NCBI RefSeq assembly: GCF_022814865.1
Contig: NZ_JAKVRD010000006.1
Span: forward strand, 1-64,000
Reading direction: 5' to 3'
DNA length: 64,000 nt
From: Shimia aestuarii
GTDB lineage: Bacteria; Pseudomonadota; Alphaproteobacteria; Rhodobacterales; Rhodobacteraceae
Shown: piece by piece, positions 17,986-26,940 of the stretch
Position numbering within the stretch: position 1 is the stretch's first letter
Layout of the letters: every line of letters starts with the position of its first letter
Translations under genes and position numbers: made by a program
Notes under the pieces: model-generated
The model's database searches: none
What the model was told of the DNA's origin: nothing
Seen by the model: the letters and a program-made list of their open reading frames with translations, nothing else

Positions 17986-18720
17986 TTAACCTTGCCTGGC
18001 CCGCCGTGCCGACATCGCTTGGTCACCAAGCGCCAGTGTATAGGTCGCGAGCTCTGCCAGGGCCGTATCGGCAGCGGCGGCGTCCTGAGCTTCGAGGGCA
18101 TCTGCGATACGGGTGTGCAGCCCGACAATCTCTTCACGCGAGCGGGCGGTGAAGGTGATCATGTTCATCAGCGGTTGCATCGCCTCGACCGCGCCAGCCA
18201 GTTGGTAGGAGAGGACCGGGTTGGCCGCCCCATCGACCAACGCACGATGAAAAGCGACGTCACTATCACAGAAGCTCTCATCTGACAGGCCGGGCTGGGC
18301 CTGACGGTGAATTTCGGCGCGCATGGTCGCAAGGTGGTCGAGACTTCGGCGCGCGGCACAAAGCGAGGCGCAAGCGCGCTCGAGCGCGAAACGGGCCTCG
18401 CAGGCGGTTTCGAAATCGACCGCATTCATCGACAACAAGAGTGTCGAGGTTGTCACGTGATTGGCGTAGGCCTCTTCATAAGAGAGGTGCCGCACGAAGG
18501 CCCCGCCAGTGGCGCCGCGCCGTGTCCGGATCAAATTCTGCGCGGCCAGCCGTTTCAGCGCTTCTCGCACGGTCGAGCGGGACACCTCGAATTGATCCGC
18601 GAGTTCGGCCTCGGAGGGCAGGCGATCATCAACGGACATTTCACCCGACAGGATCGAATCGCGGATCGCCTTGGCGATCTGGGCAGAGAGATCTTGGGGT
18701 TTGGAGGCGTCTGTTTTCAT
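17986..18720 (-). CDS. GntR/FadR-family transcriptional regulator
   Basis: A 244-residue repressor-type protein. The N-terminal winged helix is clear: GEMSVDDRLPSEAELADQF followed by EVSRSTVREALKRLAAQN and the wing RTRRGATGGAFV. The C-terminal FCD domain has the metal/ligand pattern ARFALERACASLCAA, DVAFHRALVDGAANP and HTRIADALEAQD. Members sense carboxylate metabolites. The 207-bp region towards the DinB gene holds TGTCTGACA-like repeats (TGTCTGACATTTAGTG at about 18721 and ATGTCTGACAATTTAA at about 18753), which could be its own operator. Confidence 0.9.
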   Translation of the reverse strand: MKTDASKPQDLSAQIAKAIRDSILSGEMSVDDRLPSEAELADQFEVSRSTVREALKRLAAQNLIRTRRGATGGAFVRHLSYEEAYANHVTTSTLLLSMNAVDFETACEARFALERACASLCAARRSLDHLATMRAEIHRQAQPGLSDESFCDSDVAFHRALVDGAANPVLSYQLAGAVEAMQPLMNMITFTARSREEIVGLHTRIADALEAQDAAAADTALAELATYTLALGDQAMSARRARQG

Positions 18721-18927
18721 TTGTCTGACATTTAGTGTTTGCTCGCAGTTTAAATGTCTGACAATTTAATCGCAAGACATTCGAGTCGGACCACGACCCA
18801 GAGCCACGCGGCGATGACGGGGCTTTTCAAACGCGTCAGAAGCGCGTTTTCTGGGGCGAGGCCGGACTTGGGTGTGCAAGGGATGTGCGGCCGTGACGTG
18901 GCGGAGAGAGTTGAAAGGACCAATAGA

Positions 18928-19446
18928 ATGATCGACCGCGATTATTGCCGGATGATGGCGCGCTACAACGCATGGCAGAACGAACAGGTTGCTGAAGCGG
19001 CAGAGGGATTGCCAGACAAGGCGCTGCGCGAGGATCGGGGGGCGTTCTTTGGATCGATCCTCGGCACGCTCAATCATCTTTTGTGGGCGGACCTGTTGTG
19101 GATGGCGCGGTTTGATGGTGGTGCACGTCCCGAGGGCGGGATCAAGGACAGCGTGACGCTTTGTCCGACGCTCGCGACGTGGAGTGCGGAGCGGTTTCGC
19201 ACCGATGGACGGATTCGTATGTGGGCCGACAAGGTGCGCGCGATCGACTTAACGGGGGATCATAGCTGGCACTCTGGGGCGCTTGGGCGCGAGGTCAGCA
19301 AGCCGATGGCGCAATGCGTGGTGCATTTCTTCAACCACCAGACCCATCATCGCGGGCAGGTGCATGCGATGCTTACGGCGGCGGGATGCAAGGGGATCGG
19401 GGACACGGACCTTATTTTCATGCCCGAGGAAGAAAGCTGGCTCTGA
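18928..19446 (+). CDS. DinB/YfiT-family protein
   Basis: A 172-residue four-helix protein of the DinB superfamily. The metal ligands are visible as His in LGTLNHLLWADLLW (about residue 49) and the pair HHRGQ in FFNHQTHHRGQVHAML (about 138-142). Such proteins act in mycothiol or bacillithiol biology elsewhere; in Rhodobacterales the role is unknown. The frame is open 58 codons upstream, but GAAAGGACC lies a good distance before the ATG at 18928 and that start gives the family length. It probably shares a promoter region with the divergent GntR gene and may be co-transcribed with acuI. Confidence 0.88.
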   Translation: MIDRDYCRMMARYNAWQNEQVAEAAEGLPDKALREDRGAFFGSILGTLNHLLWADLLWMARFDGGARPEGGIKDSVTLCPTLATWSAERFRTDGRIRMWADKVRAIDLTGDHSWHSGALGREVSKPMAQCVVHFFNHQTHHRGQVHAMLTAAGCKGIGDTDLIFMPEEESWL

Positions 19447-19517
19447 CCGGGGACACCTGCGACGAGCATATTTTACCAAGATGATGGCCGGGATGGCCCG
19501 GTCGAAAGGAGAGAGAC

Positions 19518-20513
19518 ATGTTCAAGGCGCTTGTGGTCAACAAGGACGAGGACAGCGGCAAGACATCGGCGGCGGTTGAGGAAATCTCGGTCGATGACCT
19601 GCCGCATGGCGAGGTGCTGGTCGCGGTGGATTTTTCCACGGTCAACTACAAGGACGGACTCTGCATCGGGCCGGGGGGCGGGCTTGTGCGCAAGTATCCG
19701 CATGTGCCGGGGATCGATTTTGCAGGCACGGTCGAGGAGAGCGCGGATGATCGCTATAAGCCGGGCGACAAGGTTGTCCTGACTGGCTGGCGCGTGGGAG
19801 AGGCCCATTGGGGCGGCTATGCCCAGAAGGCGCGGGTGCTGGCCGATTGGCTTGTGCCGCTGCCTGCGGGGCTTGATACACGCGCGGCGATGGCGGTGGG
19901 CACGGCCGGATTGACGGCAATGCTCGCGGTGATGGCGCTTGAGGATCAGGGGCTCAAGAAAGACCACGGTCCCGTGCTTGTGACGGGGGCTGCGGGCGGT
20001 GTTGGCTCGGTCGCGACGGCGATCCTTGCAAACCTCGGCTATGAGGTGGCGGCGGTCACTGGGCGGCCCGAGCAGGAAGCCTACCTGCGCGAGCTTGGCG
20101 CGGGGCAGATTGTGGCGCGCGAGGAGCTTGAAGAGGTGACGCGCAAACCGCTTGAAAGCGAAATCTGGGCGGGCTGTATCGACGCGGTGGCGGGTGCGAT
20201 GCTTGGCCGGGTGTTGAAACAGATGAAATATGGCGGGTCCGTCGCGGCGATCGGCCTTGCGGGCGGGGCGGCGATTGAGGGCGCGCTCATCACGCCGTTC
20301 ATCCTTCGGGGGGTGAACCTTCTTGGCATCGACTCGGTCATGCAGCCCTATGACAATCGTGTCCGCGCCTGGCAACGCATTGCCAGCGATCTGCCGATGG
20401 ACAAGCTTGAGGCGATGATTCAGCCGGCAACGCTTGCGGAGTTGCCGCAGCTTGGCAAGGATATCCTCAAGGGGCAGGTCAAGGGCCGCGTTGTGGTTGA
20501 CGTCAACGCCTGA
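19518..20513 (+). CDS. acuI: Acrylyl-CoA reductase (NADPH), AcuI type
   Basis: A 331-residue zinc-free medium-chain reductase of the YhdH/AcuI group, which reduces acrylyl-CoA to propionyl-CoA and protects cells that break down DMSP. Landmarks are VNYKDGLCIGPGG, HVPGIDFAGTVEES, VGTAGLTAMLAVMALE and the nucleotide loop VTGAAGGVGSVA. A GGAGAGAGA ribosome site lies just before the ATG. No DMSP demethylase or lyase gene is in the window. The gene follows the DinB gene by 71 bp. The assignment to acuI rather than a general quinone reductase rests on the overall signature. Confidence 0.9.
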   Translation: MFKALVVNKDEDSGKTSAAVEEISVDDLPHGEVLVAVDFSTVNYKDGLCIGPGGGLVRKYPHVPGIDFAGTVEESADDRYKPGDKVVLTGWRVGEAHWGGYAQKARVLADWLVPLPAGLDTRAAMAVGTAGLTAMLAVMALEDQGLKKDHGPVLVTGAAGGVGSVATAILANLGYEVAAVTGRPEQEAYLRELGAGQIVAREELEEVTRKPLESEIWAGCIDAVAGAMLGRVLKQMKYGGSVAAIGLAGGAAIEGALITPFILRGVNLLGIDSVMQPYDNRVRAWQRIASDLPMDKLEAMIQPATLAELPQLGKDILKGQVKGRVVVDVNA

Positions 20514-20586
20514 TCGGCCGACAAACGAGACCGGCAAGGCGCGCGCGCTTTGCCGGTTCTTGCAATCTAGCCGGAAGAGGCGCGCC

Positions 20587-21012
20587 ATGAGCAGCTATGA
20601 CAGCGACAACATCTTTGCCAAGATTCTGCGTGGGGAGATCCCGAGCGAGAAACTCTATGAAGATGACGAAACCTATGTGTTCATGGATATCATGCCGCGC
20701 GCGGACGGGCATTGTCTGATCATTCCGAAGACGCCCTGCCGCAATATGTTGGACGCGAGCGACGACCAGCTTACGGCCTGCCTGCGCACGGTGCGGAAGA
20801 TGGGCCATGCGGTCATGGCGGCGTTTGATGCGGGCGGGGTCACAGTGCAGCAGTTCAACGAGGCGCCGGGCGGGCAGGAGGTCTTCCACCTGCATTACCA
20901 CGTCTTGCCGCGTCATGAGGGCGTCAAGCTGCGTCCGCCGGGGCAGATGGCGGATTTCGATGTGCTCAAGGCACAGGCCGACAAGATCCGCGCTGCACTC
21001 GAGACGCTTTGA
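20587..21012 (+). CDS. HIT family nucleotide-binding hydrolase
   Basis: A 141-residue HIT-fold protein. The histidine triad is HLHYHVLPRH at about residues 100-109, with GQEVFH just before it; the N-terminus DNIFAKILRGEIPSEKLYED is typical of bacterial HinT/Hit proteins. They hydrolyse adenosine phosphoramidates or related nucleotides. The start at 20587 gives the family length; the longer frame overlaps acuI. It follows acuI by 73 bp. Two hairpins lie downstream. Confidence 0.93.
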   Translation: MSSYDSDNIFAKILRGEIPSEKLYEDDETYVFMDIMPRADGHCLIIPKTPCRNMLDASDDQLTACLRTVRKMGHAVMAAFDAGGVTVQQFNEAPGGQEVFHLHYHVLPRHEGVKLRPPGQMADFDVLKAQADKIRAALETL

Positions 21013-21063
21013 GTTTTTTCGAATTATATTCGAAAAACAGCATCTATTTGATCTAGATCATGT

Positions 21064-21085
21064 TGCCCGCCGCGTTTGGCGGGCA
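21064..21085 (+). terminator. Hairpin terminator behind the HIT gene
   Basis: TGCCCGCC (21064-21071) pairs with GGCGGGCA (21078-21085) around a 6-nt loop and is followed by GTTTCG. Just upstream, 21013-21038 forms a second, A/T-rich hairpin (GTTTTTTCGAAT with ATTCGAAAAAC). Together they probably end the acuI-HIT transcript. Confidence 0.6.
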
Positions 21086-21207
21086 GTTTCGTATCTGTAA
21101 GGTGCATCTGGAAAGCATGTTTCCTCCGCAATCCTGACAGCTTGCCGGGTGCGCCTTACGTATCTTCCCCACGACACTGAAACGTCAGACAGATACAGGA
21201 CCTGGAT

Positions 21208-21642
21208 ATGAAGCGATTCCTTACCGCCCTGGCCCTTACGGCCATGACCGCAGCCAATGCCGCCTCGGCAGATGAACAAAAAGATCTCGTCACCATTCTC
21301 ACCGCGCCGGAGCCGCAGACGCAGCTCATGTCGATGGTGCTTACCATGCAGGCGGTGCAGCAGGGCGCGGCGGCGCATATCCTGCTATGCGGCCCGGCCG
21401 GTGATCTTGCGCTCAAGGACGCGCCAGAAAGCGCCACGGCGGGCCAACCACCAAAAAACATGAGCCCGCAGGGCCTGATGCAGATGATTATGAAACAGCC
21501 AGGCACGAAGGTTGAGGTCTGCGCGATCTATCTTCCGGGCAAGGGCGTTGGGCCGGATGTCCTGCTTGATGGGATCGGTATCGCGAAACCCGGTGAGATG
21601 GCGAAAGCCGTGCTTGAGGCCGATGCGTCGATGAGCTTCTGA
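21208..21642 (+). CDS. Exported DsrE-like protein
   Basis: A 144-residue protein with a cleavable signal peptide (KRFLTALALTAMTAANAASA, about residues 2-21). The mature part shows TQLMSMVLTMQAVQQGAAAHILLCGPAGD and later GTKVEVCAIYLPGKG, a Rossmann-like alpha/beta pattern seen in DsrE/DsrF-type proteins, with two Cys in equivalent strands. DsrE proteins handle sulfur; here the periplasmic location and the neighbouring desulfurase-like and cysK genes make a sulfur or redox role plausible, but it is not proven. A strong terminator follows directly. Confidence 0.75.
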   Translation: MKRFLTALALTAMTAANAASADEQKDLVTILTAPEPQTQLMSMVLTMQAVQQGAAAHILLCGPAGDLALKDAPESATAGQPPKNMSPQGLMQMIMKQPGTKVEVCAIYLPGKGVGPDVLLDGIGIAKPGEMAKAVLEADASMSF

Positions 21643-21667
21643 GCACGGGTCACGCGTTTTCCTTGCG

Positions 21668-21696
21668 AGGGACGGTCCATTGGGCCGTCCCTTTTT
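21668..21696 (+). terminator. Intrinsic terminator
   Basis: AGGGACGG (21668-21675) pairs with CCGTCCCT (21685-21692), with further pairing possible inside, and a T-run (21692-21696) follows. A textbook rho-independent terminator ending the DsrE-like gene. Confidence 0.9.
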
Positions 21697-21753
21697 CGTG
21701 AGACGCGACGGATCGGGCTTGACCTCTGGTATGGGGCTGGCAAAGTCGCAGCC

Positions 21754-22977
21754 ATGGATCTTGATATCGACTTTGTGCGCGGGCAGTTTCCCGCCTTGCA
21801 AGAGCCCTCCCTCGCCGGGCAGGCCTTCTTTGAAAATGCTGGTGGATCATATACTTGTGCGCCAGTGATTGACCGCCTCACGCGGTTCTACCGGGAACGT
21901 AAGGTGCAGCCCTATGCGCCCTATGAGGCCTCGCGCCTTGGCGGTGCCGAGATGGACGAGGCGCGGGCGCGGATGGCGGCGATCCTTGGGGTTGAGACCG
22001 AGGAACTGTCTTTTGGACCGTCGACGACACAGAACACCTATGTGCTTGCCCAGGCCTTTCGCCAATGGATGAAGCCGGGCGATGCAATCATCGTCACCAA
22101 TCAGGATCACGAGGCCAATACCGGGCCATGGCGTCGGCTTGCCGATGAGGGGATCGAGATTCGCGAATGGCAGATTGATCCGGAGACCGGGCATCTTGAC
22201 CCTGAACAGCTTGGCGAGATGCTCGATGACCGGGTGCGGCTCGTGTGTTTTCCGCATTGCTCCAACGTCGTGGGCGAGATCAACCCGGTGACAGAGATCA
22301 CGGCGCTGGCCCATGCGGCGGGGGCGTTTACCTGTGTCGATGGCGTGTCCTATGCGCCGCACGGTTTCCCGGATGTGGGCGCGACCGGGGCGGATATCTA
22401 CCTGTTCTCGAGTTACAAGACCTATGGCCCGCATCAGGGGCTCATGGTGATCCGCAAGAACCTTGGGATGATGCTTCCCAATCAGGGGCATTATTTCAAT
22501 GCCGAGACGCTCTATAAGCGGTTCACGCCTGCGGGGCCGGACCATGCGCAGGTCGCGGCCTGTGCCGGGATGGCGGATTATGTCGATAGGCTTGCCGATC
22601 ATCACGGGATCACGGCGACGACGCCCGCGGGGCGCGGGGCAGCCGTGCATGACCTGATGCGCGCCCATGAGGAGCGTCTCTTGCAGCCGGTGCTTGACTA
22701 CGCCGCAGCCAAGAACTCGGTGCGCCTTCTCGGCCCGCAAGACGCCGGAGCACGGGCGCCGACGGTGGCGCTTGCCTGTGCGCACGCCGGGGAAGAGCTT
22801 GCGCGCGCGCTGGCAAAGCACGGGATCATGGCGGGCGGGGGCGATTTCTACGCCAACCGGGCGCTTGAGGCGCAAAAGGTCGACATGGCGAAAGGGGTGC
22901 TGCGGCTCAGTTTCGTGCATTACACCTCGGAGGCGGAGATTGCACAATTGCTCGAGGCGCTTGACGCTGTGCTCTGA
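21754..22977 (+). CDS. Cysteine-desulfurase-like class V aminotransferase
   Basis: A 407-residue PLP enzyme of the class V fold. The N-terminus FFENAGGSYTCAPVIDRL, the middle FGPSTTQNTYVLAQAF and CFPHCSNVVGEINPV, and the PLP-binding Lys in FSSYKTYGPHQGLM are all visible. It belongs to the cysteine desulfurase-like branch whose substrate is not well defined. The neighbours point to sulfur chemistry (DsrE-like upstream, cysK downstream). It starts 58 bp after a terminator, so it opens a new transcription unit that may run on to cfa-trgAB. Confidence 0.88.
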   Translation: MDLDIDFVRGQFPALQEPSLAGQAFFENAGGSYTCAPVIDRLTRFYRERKVQPYAPYEASRLGGAEMDEARARMAAILGVETEELSFGPSTTQNTYVLAQAFRQWMKPGDAIIVTNQDHEANTGPWRRLADEGIEIREWQIDPETGHLDPEQLGEMLDDRVRLVCFPHCSNVVGEINPVTEITALAHAAGAFTCVDGVSYAPHGFPDVGATGADIYLFSSYKTYGPHQGLMVIRKNLGMMLPNQGHYFNAETLYKRFTPAGPDHAQVAACAGMADYVDRLADHHGITATTPAGRGAAVHDLMRAHEERLLQPVLDYAAAKNSVRLLGPQDAGARAPTVALACAHAGEELARALAKHGIMAGGGDFYANRALEAQKVDMAKGVLRLSFVHYTSEAEIAQLLEALDAVL

Positions 22978-23055
22978 GGGCCAAGATGCAAAACTCTTGC
23001 TCGGGCGCGACATTCTGACCTAGCATCCTTCTCGAGAGACCAAGAGGAGGGTGCG

Positions 23056-24264
23056 ATGGTCTTTACGACGACGGACGGGCAGGACGATCTACCGCGCTAT
23101 TTCAGCAATGTCTTCGAGCTCGCAACGAAGATCAGGCGGGGGCGGATCGACTTTGTCATGCCGGACGGACGCTGTTTTCGCGCCGAGGGGATAGAGGCGG
23201 GCCCGGTTGCCGAACTTCGGGTGCATGACGAGGATACATTTGCGCGGCTTGTGCGCGAAGGCGATCTTGGGTTCTGCGATGCCTATATCGAAGGCGGCTG
23301 GAGCACCCCGGATTTGCAGGCGTTTCTCGATTTTCTACAGGCCGACAATGATGTGCTCTATGACGGGTTCCCGGGAATGTTCTTTGTTCGTCTTTACGAA
23401 CGGATGCGCCATTGGATGAACCGCAACACCAAGGATCAGGCCAAAAAGAACATCTCCTATCACTATGATCTCGGCAATGATTTCTATGCGCTTTGGCTCG
23501 ACGAGACGATGACCTATTCCTCGGCGCTCTTTGAGACCGGTCAGGAGAGCATGGAGGCGGGGCAAGAGGCGAAATACGCCTCGATGATCGACCAGATGGG
23601 GGCGCAACCGGGGGATCATGTGCTCGAGATCGGCTGTGGCTGGGGCGGGTTCGCGGAATACGCGGCAAAGGAGCGCGGGCTACGGGTCACAGGGCTGACG
23701 ATCAGCGAAGAACAATTGAAGTATGCGCGGGAACGCATTGAAAAAGCGGGACTTTCCGATCTAGTCGAGTTTCGCCTTCAGGACTATCGCGACGAGACCG
23801 GACAGTATGATGGGATCGCGAGTATCGAGATGTTCGAGGCCGTGGGCGAGCAATACTGGCCCGCCTATTTCAACACTGTGCGTGAGCGGCTCAAGCCGGG
23901 CCGCAACGCGACGCTCCAGATCATCACCATCACCGAAGAGCGCTTTGAGATCTATCGCAAGGGCGTAGATTTCATCCAGAAATACATCTTCCCCGGCGGC
24001 ATGCTCCCAAGCCCCGGCGCGCTTCGTGAGGAGATCAGCAGGGCGGGGCTTGACCTCGTGCGGTCGATCGAGTTCGGAGAAAGCTATAGCCAGACCTTGC
24101 GGCGATGGCATGAAACCTTCAATGCGCGGTGGGATGAGGTGCAGGCGATTGGCTTTGATGACCGATTCAGGCGGATGTGGAATTTCTACCTGACCTCTTG
24201 CGCTGCAGCGTTTCACAGCGGAAACTGCGATGTGACCCAGATTACAATTCGAAGGCCCGCCTGA
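23056..24264 (+). CDS. cfa: Cyclopropane-fatty-acyl-phospholipid synthase
   Basis: A 402-residue SAM-dependent enzyme that adds a methylene group to unsaturated membrane lipids. The SAM site VLEIGCGWGGFAEYAA is at about residue 190-205; ISYHYDLGNDFYALWLD and TYSSALFE are CFA signatures, as is FIQKYIFPGGMLPSP. The ATG at 23056 follows AGGAGGG. Its stop shares one base with the trgA start (TGATG), so it is coupled to the tellurite genes. CFA synthases often respond to membrane or acid stress, which fits that company. Confidence 0.95.
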   Translation: MVFTTTDGQDDLPRYFSNVFELATKIRRGRIDFVMPDGRCFRAEGIEAGPVAELRVHDEDTFARLVREGDLGFCDAYIEGGWSTPDLQAFLDFLQADNDVLYDGFPGMFFVRLYERMRHWMNRNTKDQAKKNISYHYDLGNDFYALWLDETMTYSSALFETGQESMEAGQEAKYASMIDQMGAQPGDHVLEIGCGWGGFAEYAAKERGLRVTGLTISEEQLKYARERIEKAGLSDLVEFRLQDYRDETGQYDGIASIEMFEAVGEQYWPAYFNTVRERLKPGRNATLQIITITEERFEIYRKGVDFIQKYIFPGGMLPSPGALREEISRAGLDLVRSIEFGESYSQTLRRWHETFNARWDEVQAIGFDDRFRRMWNFYLTSCAAAFHSGNCDVTQITIRRPA

Positions 24265-24713
24265 TGCCTACAGGACCGAAACTCGTTGGTGCCGTGTGTC
24301 TTGCCATCTTGGCCGCTCTTGTGGCCGAGCTTACAAAGCAATCCATCCTCGCGGAACGCAGCATGAGTTTCGGCTATTTCACCCCGGTGAGCGCGCTTGT
24401 CGGGGGTTTTGTCGGTTGGCGGTTTCTTGGCGGCACGCGGCCCGAGGCAGGCTTGGCCCCGACCTTGGCGCATGGGTTCTCGGCGGTGATCCTGATGCTG
24501 CTGCTCGGGTTGTTCGTTTTTGGGTGCTACGACATGTTGATGAATGCGCTCGACCGGCACTATCGCGACGTGGCGCAGGCGCTGCGCGGGATCATTGATT
24601 TCGCCATCGAATATACGCCGTTCCTCATGCGCTATGACATCATCGTTGTGCTTTTTGGTGGGGCGTTGGTGTCGGGTGTGCTGACAGGGCTTGCGCGGCG
24701 GCACTGGAGATAG
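24264..24713 (+). CDS. trgA: Tellurite resistance membrane protein TrgA
   Basis: A 149-residue integral membrane protein with about four hydrophobic segments (residues 8-25, 38-52, 70-90 and 125-142). It matches TrgA, first described in Rhodobacter sphaeroides with trgB and cysK as a tellurite-resistance locus; the same order is kept here. The mechanism is not known. Its ATG overlaps the cfa stop by one base and trgB starts five bases after its stop. The longer frame from 24177 is inside cfa and not used. Confidence 0.88.
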   Translation: MPTGPKLVGAVCLAILAALVAELTKQSILAERSMSFGYFTPVSALVGGFVGWRFLGGTRPEAGLAPTLAHGFSAVILMLLLGLFVFGCYDMLMNALDRHYRDVAQALRGIIDFAIEYTPFLMRYDIIVVLFGGALVSGVLTGLARRHWR

Positions 24714-24718
24714 GTTTC

Positions 24719-25843
24719 ATGACATCGCTGTTTTTCTACGGGACGCTGCGCCACGTGCCGCTGTTGTCCATTGTCCTTGGCCGCCCGGCGGAGGAGATCG
24801 CGCTTTGGCCTGCGATGCTTGAGGGCCACGCGGTGCATGCGGTTGTAGGCGAGAGCTTTCCGATGCTTGTCGAAGGTGGGGATGGAGCGCGGGGGCTCTT
24901 CGTGGAGGGCTTGAGCGCGGAAGACCTGACGCGGCTGCGATTTTATGAAGGCGGGTTCGACTATGATGTCGAGACGCGCGTTGTGGCGACGGAGAGCGGA
25001 CCGCGCGAGGCAGATGTTTTTATTCCTCCCAATGGGTTGCGGGCTGATCCTAAACTTTGGCGTCTTGACGCTTGGGTGGCTGAATGGGGGGAGATGACGC
25101 TGCACGCGGCCCGCGAGGTCATGTCTTATTACGGTGAGGCGAGCGCGCAGGACGTGGCGCGGCGATTTGCGATGATCCGCGCCCGTGCCGCGGCAAAGGT
25201 CAATGCGCGGCAGGGTGCGCGCGGCCATAGCCCGTGTGGCTTCACAGATAACGACGTGGAGGTTGCGAACGTCACCCGCGCCTATGTCGATTTCTTTGCG
25301 CTCGATGAATATGATCTTCGTTTTCGCCAATACGCGGGTGGGCAGAGCGAGACAGTCAAACGCGCGGTCTTTGTCGCGACGGATGCCGTGATCGTGTTGC
25401 CCTATGATCCGGTGCGCGACCGGGTGCTCCTAGTCGAACAGTTCCGCTCGGGCCCGTTTGGCCGTGGCGATCCGCGCCCCTGGCAGCTTGAGCCGATTGC
25501 CGGGCGGATCGACGCCGGCGAGACCGCAGAAGCAACGGCGCATCGCGAAGCCGCGGAGGAGGCGGGTTTGACGCTTCGGACATTGCATGACGTGGCGCAT
25601 TGCTATGCCTCGCCGGGATGTTCCACGGAGTTCTTCGATATTTTCGTCGGGATAGCCGATTTGCCGGATGATGTCGTCGGGGTCTCGGGGCTCGAAAGCG
25701 AGCAGGAGGATATTCGATCATACCTGTTCAGCTATGACGCCTTGATGGAGCTTGTGGATCGCTTCGAGGCGGTCAATGCGCCGCTGGTTCTGGCGGCGCT
25801 TTGGCTTGCACGTCATCGTGAGCGGTTGCGTGAGACGGCTTGA
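24719..25843 (+). CDS. trgB: Tellurite resistance protein TrgB (gamma-glutamylcyclotransferase-like plus Nudix)
   Basis: A 374-residue fusion. The first 150 residues start SLFFYGTLRHVPLLS and have the fold of AIG2-like gamma-glutamylcyclotransferases. The second half is a Nudix hydrolase of the ADP-ribose pyrophosphatase type: GRIDAGE, then seven residues, then REAAEEAGL at about residues 262-284, with RPWQLEPIAG before it. In R. sphaeroides trgB works with trgA in tellurite resistance. The chemistry suggests glutathione turnover and nucleotide-sugar clean-up, which is inference. cysK follows after 54 bp. Confidence 0.92.
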   Translation: MTSLFFYGTLRHVPLLSIVLGRPAEEIALWPAMLEGHAVHAVVGESFPMLVEGGDGARGLFVEGLSAEDLTRLRFYEGGFDYDVETRVVATESGPREADVFIPPNGLRADPKLWRLDAWVAEWGEMTLHAAREVMSYYGEASAQDVARRFAMIRARAAAKVNARQGARGHSPCGFTDNDVEVANVTRAYVDFFALDEYDLRFRQYAGGQSETVKRAVFVATDAVIVLPYDPVRDRVLLVEQFRSGPFGRGDPRPWQLEPIAGRIDAGETAEATAHREAAEEAGLTLRTLHDVAHCYASPGCSTEFFDIFVGIADLPDDVVGVSGLESEQEDIRSYLFSYDALMELVDRFEAVNAPLVLAALWLARHRERLRETA

Positions 25844-25897
25844 GTTCGCCTGACCCGCGTCTTACACAAGATTCAGGATAAGTTAAGGAGCGCACCC

Positions 25898-26932
25898 ATG
25901 CAGTATGCCGCCGATCTCGCCGCCGCCGTGGGGAACACCCCATTGATCCGCCTCAAGAAGGCCAGTGAGGCGACCGGGTGCACCATTCTAGGCAAGGCGG
26001 AGTTCCTCAATCCGGGCCAGTCGGTCAAGGATCGTGCCGCGCTCTATATCATTCGAGATGCAGTGGCGCGCGGCGATCTGAAACCGGGCGGTACGATTGT
26101 GGAAGGCACCGCCGGCAATACCGGGATCGGTCTTGCGCTTGTCGGTGCGTCAATGGGGTTCAAGACGGTGATCGTCATTCCCGAGACGCAAAGCCAGGAA
26201 AAGAAGGATATGCTCCGCCTCGCTGGGGCACAGCTTGTCGAGGTTCCCGCAGCGCCTTACAAAAATCCGAACAATTACGTTCGCTACTCCGGGCGTTTGG
26301 CGGCAGAACTTGCAAAAACAGAACCAAATGGTGCAATCTGGGCAAACCAATTCGATAACGTCGCCAACCGGGTGGCCCATATCGAAACCACCGGGCCGGA
26401 AATCTGGGAACAGACCGGCGGCAAGGTCGATGGGTTCGTCTGTGCAGTTGGGTCGGGCGGTACGCTGGCGGGTGTTGGCATGGCGCTGCAACCAAAAGGC
26501 GTCAAGATTGGTCTTGCCGACCCGATGGGTGCCGCGCTTTACAGCTATTACACGACAGGCGCTTTTGCTTCTGAGGGGAGCTCGATCACCGAGGGGATCG
26601 GCCAGGGGCGGATCACCGCGAACCTTGAAGGGTTCACGCCGGACATGTGCTATCAGGTGCCCGATGATGAAGCCCTGCCGGTGGTCTTTGATCTACTGAG
26701 CGAAGAGGGGCTTTGCCTTGGTGGATCGTCTGGCGTGAATATCGCCGGGGCGATCCGCATGGCCAAGGAAATGGGGCCCGGGCATACGATTGTGACCGTG
26801 CTCTGCGACTATGGTACGCGCTATCAGTCGAAGCTCTTCAACCCGGCGTTCCTCAAGGAAAAGAACCTGCCGGTGCCGGATTGGCTTGATGCGACACCAG
26901 CGGACGTCCCGCAGGTCTTCGAGGAAAGCTGA
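25898..26932 (+). CDS. cysK: Cysteine synthase A (O-acetylserine sulfhydrylase)
   Basis: A 344-residue PLP enzyme making cysteine from O-acetylserine and sulfide. It shows GNTPLIRLKKAS, the PLP Lys in FLNPGQSVKDRAALYI (about residue 47), EGTAGNTGIGLALVG and the phosphate loop CAVGSGGTLAGVGMAL. Its N-terminal half is close to CysK, although the length is on the long side of the family. The ribosome site TTAAGGAG precedes the ATG. Linked to trgAB as in Rhodobacter sphaeroides, where cysK contributes to tellurite resistance. The mechanosensitive channel gene follows after eight bases. Confidence 0.95.
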   Translation: MQYAADLAAAVGNTPLIRLKKASEATGCTILGKAEFLNPGQSVKDRAALYIIRDAVARGDLKPGGTIVEGTAGNTGIGLALVGASMGFKTVIVIPETQSQEKKDMLRLAGAQLVEVPAAPYKNPNNYVRYSGRLAAELAKTEPNGAIWANQFDNVANRVAHIETTGPEIWEQTGGKVDGFVCAVGSGGTLAGVGMALQPKGVKIGLADPMGAALYSYYTTGAFASEGSSITEGIGQGRITANLEGFTPDMCYQVPDDEALPVVFDLLSEEGLCLGGSSGVNIAGAIRMAKEMGPGHTIVTVLCDYGTRYQSKLFNPAFLKEKNLPVPDWLDATPADVPQVFEES

Positions 26933-26940
26933 GGTCTGGC

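Noticed and set aside
19473..20588. Minus-strand ORF of 371 codons opposite acuI
   Set aside because: Very basic His/Arg-rich translation typical of an antisense frame; acuI on the plus strand has all family motifs.
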